From NCBI GenBank assembly GCA_900642245.1, contig CAAAJI010000852.1:11253-23204 (forward strand): a DNA stretch of 11,952 nt, in the 5' to 3' direction. This stretch comes from Fragilaria radians (taxonomy: Eukaryota > Bacillariophyta > Fragilariophyceae > Fragilariales > Fragilariaceae). Position 1 is the stretch's first letter. Every line of letters begins with the position of its first letter. The translations under genes were made by a program, and so were the position numbers. Under the pieces are notes generated by a model, which worked only from the letters and a program-made list of their open reading frames with translations, had not been told where the DNA came from and did not search any database. Positions 1 to 8,640 of this stretch are shown here, one piece after another.

Positions 1-180
1 TGTCTGCATGCTCCGGAAGAAACATTTCCGTCATGAAAATAGTCAATGTTATCGGGGTGAATAACACTTGGAAGTGTCACGGAGATCCCAAGACTCTCTA
101 ATGAATAAAAGATGAACTTGATCTCATTGAATACTTCACATATGGCCACATTCTCAACCTCTTCTTGCTCTTTAGCTCTA
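1..180 (-). pseudogene. copia RNase H domain remnant (truncated by window edge)
   Basis: A minus-strand frame open for about 60 codons reads NEIKFIFYSLESLGISVTLP, then a VIHPDN segment and NVSSGACR. Copia RNase H ends with a block like 'KEIKFIYxLLxSMGIxVxLPIxVxxDN...NxSSGxRTRH', and this matches it position by position. The upstream 'LSSxEAEY' block is degraded to KEQEEVENVAICEV. The domain continues to the left of the window. Confidence 0.7.
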
Positions 181-439
181 TTATAGACTCGTAGATTATT
201 ACCCAATATTACCATACAATTTTTCTTGCCTCTGGTTCAATCGTAGACGGCAAGATCCCTATCCTTTTCATCAGCTTTTTGGATCAAGCTAGCAGAATGA
301 CCTACTACTCAACCATGGTAGATAATGAGCCTACATTCTTTCTTTTGTCACCAAATGCCTAAAGTGATGAATCTTATGAGGTTGCATGATTCAAGTTCTT
401 CTGTCTTCCTTGATAATCTTGCAGCTTGACTCATTGGTC

Positions 440-640
440 AGCTTGTGTTGAGCTTCAATTCTGATCTGGAACCTATCAACAACTCCATGACTTCATTAAT
501 GGCTCCATCCGTTCCAATGGTAAAACAATCAGCAACATATATTGTCACCAAAGCAATCTTACGGGATGACCACCCTTGAGTGCTTCAACCAACCTTATTT
601 TAACCTTTCTAGCAGGTCGTGCCAGTCCATAGATATCCGC
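440..640 (-). pseudogene. copia reverse transcriptase remnant, catalytic YVDD now YVAD
   Basis: The minus strand encodes an IYGLARPARK segment (IYGL at 634-623), matching the copia 'AIYGLVQAAR' block. After a frameshift comes KIALVTIYVADCFTIGTDGA, matching the block around the polymerase YVDD box followed by the usual 'IG' turn. The box reads YVAD (positions 539-528), so one of the two catalytic aspartates is replaced by alanine. The spacing from IYGL to YVAD is shorter than in intact elements, which indicates a small deletion. A stop at 441-439 closes the frame. Confidence 0.68.
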
Positions 641-844
641 AAATTTCTCCTTACAACTAGCTCTATAATCTAATGCATGATCACTAAAATACCTCACCTA
701 GATATTTCCTTACTTCTTCCTTTATAATTTGTCTCTTGCTTTTATTTTTCTCTTACGCACATTGACTTAAATGTATACTACCTTTACTCTGCAGCATCAT
801 TCTTTTGATTAATTCATTTCGGCAGAAGCTTTTCTGCATGATAT

Positions 845-1135
845 TTGTAAGCCTCTCCCTACAATTTCTTCGTGAACAAGTCTGCCACACGTTGTTTCTT
901 ACTCATCGGGCAGGTTATGCTTGAAGTGAATTATCATGTTCATTTCACAGATTGAAAGTCCTAAAATGGCAAGTCTTCTTCTCAAAATTTCTAGCCCTTG
1001 AATCTAAGCATCAAGAGTTACATCTACAAAACTTGACTAAAGAAAGTCTTCCTTGATCATGATCATGTTCGATTTAGTCACTGGAGCAAATTTTGCCACT
1101 AAATTTGTGCAAGCAAACCTTGCATCCCACACTAC
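845..1135 (-). pseudogene. copia gag (UBN2-like) remnant
   Basis: One minus-strand frame reads through a typical gag core: a NLVAKFAPVTKSN segment, then EILRRRLAILGLSI, then MNMIIHFKHNLPDE and GRLVHEEIVGRG. This is the copia gag pattern of a WD-x-L-KF block, a WI-x-LE-x-LR-x-L block and a 'I-H-x-LP-x-EY' block. Three in-frame stops interrupt it, at 1037-1039, 1004-1006 and 899-901. The second sits where gag usually has Trp and the third where it usually has Tyr, so both fit single-base decay. Downstream a weak zinc-knuckle-like stretch (GN...SDHALDY) has lost its cysteines. Confidence 0.65.
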
Positions 1136-1200
1136 CATCTCCTCTGACCGTAAATTTGTTCTGCTGCATGAATTCTTCATCCCCTCTAATTCCTGCAATC

Positions 1201-2842
1201 AGGATTCTGTATCCTCGCATTTCTAGCTGTTACGAGAAAAAGTGACACTCCACCTCTCCTAAACTTCTTCTCCCTAGAAGATTCAGAGATCTTAGTCCCC
1301 TCATTTTACACATACCCTTCTCAAGGGTTGTTTCATTCTCCAATCCTTATTCTGGCCAACATTCCAAATCTCAACAAGGTCCTTGTAAAGTTCAGAGAGA
1401 ATGGTATAAATGTGATCATGAACCATAGTTTACTGTGATAGGCTATTTAAATTATAGAATAACGTGAATGAGATAAAGATACGAGTGGGTGAAGTAATGC
1501 AAATCGCAAATTACCTCTAGTTACCTAATGCCTTACATTTTGTGAGCATACGCTTAGTGGAGAAAATTTAGTCAATCCCATAAATAAAATAAAACATCTT
1601 TTGCAGGCTTCAATTAGCTCTCACATAAGGAAGGATCTAAACAGATTGCCTTCATTGTATCTTGTCCTAATGTTAAAACAATAGTCACAAGGTACTTGCC
1701 CTTATCACAGAAAGTCAGGCCAGAAGATACGTGTACCCCAATATAAGGTTTGTTAAAGGAGGAATCTTAAGACTACTCCGATTGGAAGTGCTCTATAGAT
1801 AAGTGGTTACGCTAGCAGATAATTTCATCATCACAGGAACTGGACCTCTTCAATCACATTGAATATGATGCATGCTCAATTCTTATTCATGGCGTTGATG
1901 ATGCATTTGAAACTCTTTTTAATCCATTTCAATATCATGCCTTCCTTATGCATCTATTGAAAAGCGACTCTAATAAAGAAACAAAGAACGAAAAATGGAG
2001 GGAGCAGCAAAGAACGAAAAATAGAGGGCATCCCAATGTCTTAGCATAAGTGTTGCAATGCCATCAAAGGACTTCAACATCAATAAATCCTACGTCACTT
2101 TGGTGTTCGTATCAATATCAGCACACTTATTAAGTCAAATTGAGCGACATTCTCTGCTTCTCACTGAGCCAAAGTCAATCATCAGAGAAATTTTATTACT
2201 CCAGCGCAATTCCGCTGCAAATATATCAAATGAATTGGCTGTAGCCAAACTAAGATCAACTTCATCGTTCCTGAAGGAAACATATACACAAGTTAGCCAC
2301 TGAAATACGTCTAATGATTCTTTTGTTCAACAAATACATGCAAAGCATGCCTATACAGCTTCAGCCATAGTATGAACATCAATGAATGGAATCACGTAGT
2401 GGAGGTTCCAGCTATTAGCAACTAACCTTCATTCTACTGACAGATTACAGACTAATCATCCTATAATAAAAGTCAGTGATGATGCAAGGGCATGTATATC
2501 AACATACATCTGGACCAAACAGAATTATATCTCATATACCCTCTTAAGCTTATCATAATTTCAAGCCTTATTTTTTTTATTCTTGAATCAATTCTATAAT
2601 TTCTGCTCTTTGATTTTAGAGGAGTTTTAATGTAAATAAATCCTAGCATGAGTGGCATGCTCTATGGGCCCTTTTCTTGGTGTAACAACTTGACTTTGGG
2701 ACTTCTTGTAAATTATTAGTAAAAGCATCATGTTGATGAAATCCACTTGATAATATGATGGATCCATTATAATGACATTATTTTCAACCGTTGAGATCTA
2801 GAAAATTTGGCACACGGCACCAAAATACTACGATAAGAACTG
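1201..2842. other. AT-rich region without a supportable gene
   Basis: No reading frame here has recognisable protein motifs. An 81-codon plus-strand frame at 2058-2303 and a 61-codon minus-strand frame at 2473-2658 match no family I know and lie in AT-rich, low-information sequence. Part of the stretch may be the 5' end or LTR of the copia relic to the left, but I found no LTR pair. The only clear structure is a short direct repeat at 1983-2028. Confidence 0.5.
1983..2028. repeat. Short direct repeat, two 20-bp copies
   Basis: The 20-bp unit at 1983-2002 recurs at 2009-2028 with one mismatch (G versus A at unit position 15), separated by 6 bp. It looks like a local replication-slippage duplication. 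No function is implied. Confidence 0.8.
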
Positions 2843-2852
2843 CATATAAAAA
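2843..2852 (+). promoter_or_regulatory. TATA-like box upstream of the FkbM gene
   Basis: CATATAAAAA lies about 95-105 bp before the ATG at 2947. A TATA box here would place transcription start near 2875 and leave a 5' UTR of about 70 nt. This is motif matching only, in AT-rich DNA where chance matches are common. Confidence 0.3.
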
Positions 2853-2946
2853 GCCAGTAGCATCTACGAATTTTGGGAGCAAGGACGAATCGCAGAGGTG
2901 ACAATTGTGCAAAAAGTTAATTGCTCACTCTCTCCATTGAGGCAAC

Positions 2947-3829
2947 ATGGTAAATGCAGTGGATTTGACAGTATCATCCCGACACTTCCTTGTTGTATTC
3001 AGTATCTTAGGATTGCTATCATTGCTTCACCCAACAATGACAAGAACAATAACACCTGGTTGGGAGGAGAAAATGAAAGCCAACGAAACCGTAATCGTAA
3101 GAGATGCAGATATGTGCTATCATGTATTTCTGGATGTTGGTGCCAATATAGGAGTTCATTGTCGCTTTCTTTTTGAACCAGATAAATATCCCGCAGCTCA
3201 ACTATCCAGAGATGCATTTGATCGTTATTTTGGAAAGGAACGAGATAATCGTGATTTTTGTTGTTTTGAATTTGAGCCAAATCAAAAACATGTCAAAGCT
3301 CTTCAGAATGTATCCATAGCATATGCCAAACAGGGATGGCGATTTCACATTCAAAATGTAGGTGTTAGTGATGTTGAAGAGCTAAAGTATTTCTTTCATC
3401 AGGGTGATGAAGCACAAAATGAATGGGGATTTTCGGAGCGACAAAGATTAGGTGATGTCCAAAACTTAACTCTGGCACAATCCACAAAAGTGATTCGCCT
3501 TGCATCATGGATAGCACAACACTTTATCATCCAGAATAGTACCCAAAAGTACCTTTGGAAATTACTCTCATGGACCTAGAGTTGTAATGAAAATAGATAT
3601 TGAAGGGAGTGAATATGATGTACTTCCTGATTTATTCTCATCAGGAACATTATGTCAAAACATTGATCACATGTTTGGGGAGTTCCATAATGATATTCAT
3701 GGAAGATTCCGACAGAGGCTATTTGAGAGATCTTTCTACATTATGTTGGCTGCAGCAAGACAGTGCAATACAACATTTGATAAGATAGATGATGAATCCT
3801 ACCTATTGGATGGTATTCCTTTACCCTAG
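2947..3829 (+). pseudogene. FkbM-family SAM-dependent methyltransferase, interrupted by one frameshift
   Basis: The family (Methyltransf_21) transfers methyl groups from S-adenosylmethionine; the substrate is unknown here. From the ATG at 2947 the first 210 codons hold a hydrophobic signal-anchor (about residues 13-27), suggesting a type II membrane protein of the secretory pathway. Next come the SAM-binding motif FLDVGANIGVH (61-71), FCCFEFEPN (104-112), where acidic motif II is expected, and IRLASWI (about 183-189). The frame then hits a stop at 3577-3579. The +1 frame carries the rest without a gap in homology: GPRVVMKIDIEGSEYDVLP, then FGEFH, then the usual ending DDESYLLDGIPLP at 3829. 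The frame change must lie between about 3515 and 3575; one extra base near 3530 would explain it. No GT-AG intron fits. Both ends and all motifs are well kept, so it is either a very young pseudogene or an assembly/sequencing error. Confidence 0.82.
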
Positions 3830-3857
3830 TAGTTGGGAGACTCAACAATAGAGACAC

Positions 3858-3872
3858 GCCTCTCCTAGAGGC
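3858..3872. repeat. Small inverted repeat just after the FkbM stop
   Basis: GCCTCT-CCT-AGAGGC is a perfect 6-bp stem with a 3-nt loop, about 30 bp after the stop codon. It could fold in the 3' UTR. It is too short to assign a role. Confidence 0.4.
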
Positions 3873-5176
3873 AAAGATCCTCATCCTTCATCTAATTTTG
3901 CTTGTTAGGAATCACAAAGAAGTTTCATGACTTATATGTAAACAGAAGACTGTGATCAAGAAGTGAATTCCATGGCTTGATTTGAGCATCCAAGCTTATG
4001 TTTAGCACTAGAATTTTATAACAGCTATTTTCTCCATCTCACAAGTGCAATATAGCACATGGTAAAAGAACTATTTTAGAACCATGCTTTTCTTTACTTT
4101 GAACTTTCTTTGGTATTATTGATATGGCACTGCAATACATTGTCTCTTTTTCAGCTATATGAGTTTTGAATAAGCCAAGGCAGCATGGAATTGTTCAAAT
4201 TAATTCACTCATTCAAAATCAATGACTTGTATCATCATGAATCTTGTAGAATTTTAGGTATAACTTCAGAAAACACAGCATTGCTAACAGCACATCATGT
4301 ATTCCTGTAAAAACCTTGACACAATGGCCTTATTTAAAATCTTGATACCCATAGTTTCATTTGGCAGAACTATTTCTCTAGCTGTTTTTAACAGATTCGA
4401 TGATTGTTTGATGGCAGTCATTCAAGTATTCTTCATTTAATAAGAGTTAAAGGGACTGATATTTGATTTCAAGAGAAAATTTTGGATAATGGAATTTAAT
4501 TCCTCTTGATATTACTTACAACGTTTCCGTATAAAACTAAGCATGATTTTCTCCATTTCAGAAATTATCATTCTGATTTATCCAACAAAACAATGTCAAG
4601 ATCTTGATCTGCGCTGCATCCTAATGTGTCTAGAAGTGAAGAGAGATTTGTGGGATTCTTACCTTTCTATGATAGAAAGACTCTTTATTTTTCTTCAATC
4701 ATGGAAAAATTGATGCTTATTGAGTGAATACTTTGGATTATCTTCATATGATTTCCTAACTTGTTTGAACTGCTGTTAATCTACTCCTTTTGCTTATTTC
4801 TGGCTTGTAGTCATGAAAGGTGAGGGTTTTACTTTGGTTCAGTACAAATGTTTTTGAAGAAACAACTGAATATTCACCAGTTTGCTCAAGCTTAGATCCT
4901 TAGGGTGAAACATTGTTGTGGTTGAATCATTACCATGATTTTGGAACTTGATGATTGAATGTCTTTTATTCTTCCTTATTCCAGCATTAGCGGCTGTATC
5001 CCTTTCTATGACTAAATAAAACAGTTCATTGTTTTTGCATATTCCGATTAGGATATCTATTTCTTATCTCATTGTTTCTAATTACAAAGCTGGCATTCCA
5101 ACTATGATGTTTGTATTCAAAATGCAGCAAATGATGTTCCAGCAATGATTATAACCGGGGGGGAGGGGTGAGTCAT

Positions 5177-5224
5177 CCATTATTCAAATGCTTGTCATTA
5201 CCATTATTCAAATGCTTGTCATTA
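5177..5224. repeat. Perfect 24-bp tandem duplication
   Basis: A 24-bp unit beginning CCATTATTCAAATG occupies 5177-5200 and is repeated exactly at 5201-5224. The identity of the copies points to a recent slippage event. It lies about 330 bp upstream of the PSY start codon. Confidence 0.9.
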
Positions 5225-5346
5225 CACTTTCTTTTTTTGTCATCATCTTTCTTGGCTTTGCAAGCGTTAACGTAATGGATACGATACTTGCGAAACCATT
5301 ACTGTAGTTAATCTGACCGTTAAGGTTCAGAAGATCGAATGTGATT

Positions 5347-5354
5347 ACACGTGT
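5347..5354. promoter_or_regulatory. ACACGTGT palindrome (G-box-like) upstream of PSY
   Basis: The 8-bp palindrome ACACGTGT contains the CACGTG core bound by bHLH and bZIP factors in plants and other eukaryotes. It lies about 200 bp before the PSY ATG. In plants such boxes mediate light control of carotenoid genes; extending that to this alga is inference. A six-base core can occur by chance. Confidence 0.25.
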
Positions 5355-5553
5355 AGTTTTGTTCCTTGCCGGTTTCTGATAAGTGAAGATTCCGAGTGCT
5401 TCATGGTATCCGGGTCCTGACTTCAAAGACTAACAGACGCACTTCAATTTATGACAACTAGGGACAGAAGATCCCCAACTCGATGAGAAAAAGCTCTCAT
5501 CGAATCAAAGGACTGTTCTTGCATCAATTTCACACATCGATATACATATTTGA

Positions 5554-7168
5554 ATGACCATGATGAATCTACAATACATATCAATGAAGTTTCTGTTTCT
5601 ATCGCTTATTTACAGAGAGATTCAAGATGTGAAAGCTTTCGTAACTTCTACTTCTCATCATCAGCATCACAGATTGAAACACTTGTATTCTCTTGCAGAA
5701 CCATCCTTACCAGAACAACGTAGCATCCGAAGAAGTAAGGATGAGATCGCAGTAGAATTATCAAGAGGGAAAGTTTTGGAGGGAGGTCAAGTCATTGACT
5801 TTAGTTCGGTGAAAGGGGAGTCAAGAGCAGAGGCAGCATTAGCTGCTGCAAGAGAAGCTCATAGAGTATCATCCATGTCAGAACGAAATTCACATAGTTT
5901 TCTTGATCAGTATATGTCAGGAACTTCTCTCTTGGGTATTAACGAGGAAGTAATTGCAGAAGTAGGCCATCCTTTGGGAACCTTTGCCGACAGTGAGACG
6001 ATTCAACGATGTGCATCCTACCTTCGTTCTCAAGCCCCCAAGGGTTATTTTCAACAACATGATCATTCGGATGTGACGTCTAGTTTTACATTGGAGGATC
6101 AAAAAGCCTTACTGTCAGTCATCCGAAAGGCCTACGAAGAATCCGGCGAAGTCACAAGTGCATTTGCTAAAACATTTTATTTGGGAACTCAATTACTTCC
6201 CGAAAAGGCTCGAGAGGCCATCTGGGCAATATACGTATGGTGTCGAAGAACGGATGAAATTGTCGATGCACCTCGTGAGAATGACAATGATATGTTGGTC
6301 GATCTGAGTGCTTGGGAAATTAGACTGGAGAATCTTTGGAAGTATGGTGACGTCGTAGATGTCTTTGATCTTTGTCTATTAGATGTACATATCAGCTACC
6401 CGAAGCTTGAGATTACACCTTTTGTAGATATGATCCGAGGAATGTTAATGGACGTCCCCAGTCTAGGACAAGATAGATACGAAACGTTTGATGAATTGCA
6501 TCTCTACTGTTATCGAGTCGCTGGTACTGTAGGCTTAATGAGTATGCCAATCCTCGGCTGTGCATCTGGTTATACTTCCGATGTTGCAAAGTAAGTCCAT
6601 CTCTGTTCCGTAAATAATTCTATGTGTCCTTGAATATTTGGTCTCACCCTACAGTAACCTTACGCGAACAAAACTTTGGTACAATTTATCCACCCCTACT
6701 CTTGTATTCCATAGGGAACCTGCCTTATCTTTAGGAGTGGCCTTTCAACTTACCAACATCTTACGTGATGTTGGTGAGGATGCTAAAAAGCGTGGACGAA
6801 TTTATCTGCCCCGACAGGATATGGAACGATTTGGTGTCACAGAAGAACAAATTGTAAATCAACGGATGGATGACAAGTATGCCGCTCTGATGAAATTTCA
6901 ACTGGAACGTGCAAGGAACTATTATGATCGAGCTCGACGAGGAGTCTTTATGCTATCCGAGGAAAGTCGACTGCCTGTTCAGTCCTCTTTAGATGCCTAT
7001 GGGATGATTTTAGCCAAAATTGAAGACAATCATTATGATTCCCTAAATGCAAGAGCCTATACCACCAAATGGGAAAAATTATCCATCTTACCCTTTTCGT
7101 GGTATCGAACATTAGAAATATCCAAGGATCTTCCACTCCCAGGAGACCGACCATTTCAAATGGACTAG
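5554..7168 (+). CDS. PSY: Phytoene synthase, plastid-targeted, two exons
   Basis: Phytoene synthase condenses two geranylgeranyl diphosphates via prephytoene diphosphate to phytoene, the first committed step of carotenoid synthesis, in the plastid. Exon 1 is 5554-6590 and exon 2 is 6715-7168, giving 496 residues. Both Mg-binding Asp motifs are intact: RRTDEIVD (231-238) and LRDVGED (362-368). Other hallmarks are TFYLGTQLLP, WAIYVWCRR, LYCYRVAGTVGLMS, LGVAFQLTNI, GRIYLP and the ending KWEKLSILPFSWYRTLEIS. The N-terminus has a short hydrophobic stretch (about 11-20) followed by VKA-F (cleavage between 28 and 29), resembling the A-F signal-peptide junction of diatom plastid preproteins, then a Ser/His-rich transit-like segment. 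ATG at 5554 is the first in frame; ATG at 5584 gives a tidier signal peptide and may be the true start. Residues about 60-180 are an unconserved linker before the catalytic core. Confidence 0.95.
6591..6714 (+). other. PSY intron (124 nt), with a second in-frame acceptor at 6654
   Basis: The donor GTAAGT begins at 6591 and splits a Lys codon (AA|G). Using the acceptor ending CATAG at 6714 joins the protein as ...TSDVAK-EPALSLGVAFQ, which is what PSY homologues have at this point. Unspliced, the frame stops at 6592-6594. Another acceptor, CCCTACAG ending at 6654, is exactly 60 nt upstream and keeps the same frame; it would add 20 residues with no stop. Family conservation favours 6714. Confidence 0.88.
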
Positions 7169-7217
7169 AAAAATGAAGGAATGCATAGTCCTAACATTTC
7201 ATGACTATGTCATTTTT

Positions 7218-7233
7218 AATAAATATGAATAAA
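7218..7233 (+). terminator. PSY polyadenylation signals
   Basis: Two AATAAA hexamers at 7218-7223 and 7228-7233 lie 50-60 nt after the PSY stop codon, a normal position for 3' end formation. Strict use of AATAAA in this lineage is not certain. Confidence 0.45.
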
Positions 7234-7739
7234 CGTTTTAAAAAACATTATGCTTATAGCTAAATCGGGTCAAGATAACGTTACCATGTATGTCAAATTT
7301 CTGATGGTTGAACAAAACTACTTCTTATTCCTTTCTTGAATTTTATGTTCATGATTATACTGACTCTTCAAGAGAAAATCATGCAAAAAGAGATCAAGTC
7401 ATCTGCTTGATCATCCTTGACCAAATTCTCCACAATTCTAATCTGGAAATGTCGTAGCCTCCAAAACTCTTGTTGAACTTGCATACAAGAAAGTCTTGGA
7501 TGGATTCTTGTACCTTCATCTAAAATCCTGCGTATAAACCGTCAGCATAAATGCATAGAAGCTGTAATTATGCCCCTTGCCGCTTCATAGGTCAATTTCC
7601 CTTCCATCAAGGCCAAATCATCTCTTCCTCTGATTTCTTGTGCCTCTGTCTGGTGGATTGTATCGCCTCCTAAATGAACTTGTTGAGATATACAGCTTTA
7701 TGTTTTCATACAGTTATACGTTGTTTTTCTTCATTAAAC

Positions 7740-7857
7740 CCTTCTAATGTGGATCTCATTGTCTAAATATCCAAACAGAAACGCGATTTCTACATCCGAA
7801 AATAATTTTTCCATTTTAACTTTTTGGATCATTAATTGAATGATGCTAACGCTGGAA
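7740..7857 (-). pseudogene. copia reverse transcriptase fragment
   Basis: The minus strand reads SSVSIIQLMIQKVKMEKLF followed by SDVEIAFLFGYLDNEIHI. This resembles the RT block 'VRxLLxxA...DVxTAFLxGxLxEEIYM', including the first catalytic Asp region, and then runs into stops. The fit is good around DVE-AF-GYLD-EI and weak on either side. Confidence 0.55.
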
Positions 7858-7924
7858 TAATTACTGATATTGTTCATGAAATCAACTCAAGCCACTTGCA
7901 AATAGCCAAGAGCAAAATAACTTG

Positions 7925-8226
7925 TTCATTCCTTTTTCCTTTTAACATCCATTGATTTCCCATCAGTATACACCATAACTCCCGTCACACTGATTCTTGT
8001 TTCTACATCCCCTACCCAATCACTAATACAGTAGGTCATCAAATCCCACTGTTCGGCATCCAACTTAAGGACTAATTTTTGGCTGTACAAGTTTGTATCA
8101 CTCTCAAATTTCATAGCCTTCGCATCTCCTTGTAGGCTTCAACAGTTGCCCTATCAATACATTTAGACAATTCTCTGATCACATTGCAGATGTCTGGTCT
8201 CAAAGTCTCGTGCTAATACAACATTG
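7925..8226 (-). pseudogene. copia RNase H remnant (RT/RNase H connection and N-terminal part)
   Basis: A minus-strand frame gives LRPDICNVIRELSKCIDRAT then EAYKEM, equal to the 'SRPDIxNxxRELSKCMDGAxxxxYKEM' block that precedes RNase H in many copia elements. After one frameshift and stop near 8110, the next frame (8114 to 7926) reads QWDLMTYCISDWVGDVETRI then SVTG, matching 'WDLxxYSDSDWAGDxETRISVTG', the block with the first RNase H aspartates. It ends at a stop where 'SxKAQxxVTLSSSEAE' should follow. Confidence 0.75.
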
Positions 8227-8235
8227 ATTTGAAAT

Positions 8236-8640
8236 GTAAAGGAAAGGAACATTACGAGGAGGATTATTTTGGATGCTTTTATATTGATACATGTAAAACA
8301 TTCAAATAAAGTCTCACATACGCAGAAAACATATAATTCCACACAATAGTTGACCACATACTTTTTATCCGCCCATTCTTAAGGACGGATTACAGCCGCA
8401 TGCTAATCAACGGAAAGTAATTGCAACTAATAAAACGTAAATCCCTTCTTTTGGATACCTTTTAGCGTAAGAAGATTTTAGCAAACCTTCTAGTTAAATT
8501 TATTTTTCCAATTATTTATTTCTCACTTACATATATATGCAACGAAATGATGTCAAAATCCTTACTATCAAGCAAGAACAAATCATCAAGTACTTTTTCA
8601 TTCATAGCGGGGACATCAACATGAAAAATCATTTGAGATC
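8236..8640. other. Spacer without recognisable features
   Basis: AT-rich sequence between the copia relic and the decayed frame that follows. A 64-codon minus-strand frame (8163-8357) overlaps the relic in a different frame and has no recognisable motif. I see no RNA gene or repeat. Confidence 0.4.

Larger units (their letters stand above)
1..1200 (-). mobile_element. Decayed Ty1/copia retrotransposon relic
   Basis: Read on the minus strand, this stretch gives remnants of three copia polyprotein parts in the expected order: gag (about 1135 to 845), reverse transcriptase (about 640 to 440) and RNase H (about 180 to 1). No integrase or protease remnant is visible between gag and RT, so the middle of the element seems deleted. 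All parts carry stops and frameshifts, so nothing here can make protein. The RNase H part runs off the left edge. I could not locate LTRs. The call rests on motif recognition by eye, and is supported by three separate domains lying collinear on one strand. Confidence 0.72.
3830..5553. other. Long AT-rich intergenic region
   Basis: About 1.7 kb separates the FkbM gene from PSY. All six frames are heavily interrupted and I recognise no protein motif, tRNA or rRNA. The one longer frame, minus strand 5208-5426 (72 codons), matches nothing known and spans a tandem duplication, so I do not call it. The last 200 bp or so should hold the PSY promoter. A run of seven G at 5157-5163 followed by AGGGG is unusual for the surroundings. 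Confidence 0.5.
7430..8235 (-). mobile_element. Second decayed Ty1/copia relic, domains out of order
   Basis: The minus strand shows two copia pieces: an RNase H N-terminal part (8226 to 7925) and then a reverse transcriptase part (about 7857 to 7740). In an intact element RT comes before RNase H, so this is either two fragments joined together or a rearranged copy. Downstream, at about 7680 to 7400, a minus-strand frame of about 95 codons with a single stop is of unclear origin. A possible YVDD-like IYADGLYAG at about 7550 lies in another frame, at a plausible distance from the RT piece. No LTRs seen. Confidence 0.6.

Noticed and set aside
855..905. A minus-strand frame reading KKQRVADLFTKKL looks like the C-terminal end of a copia polyprotein
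   Set aside because: It is in a different frame from the long gag match across the same bases, is only 13 codons long and ends in a stop. The gag reading explains far more sequence.
2058..2303. Plus-strand frame of 81 codons
   Set aside because: No family resemblance, no clear promoter or splice signals, and it is surrounded by sequence without coding character.
2999..3280. Minus-strand frame of 93 codons, and another at 3019-3201
   Set aside because: Both lie antisense to the well-supported FkbM coding sequence and have no motifs.
5208..5426. Minus-strand frame of 72 codons upstream of PSY
   Set aside because: It has no recognisable motif and part of it is made by the tandem duplication at 5177-5224. 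A divergent gene remains possible but is not supported.
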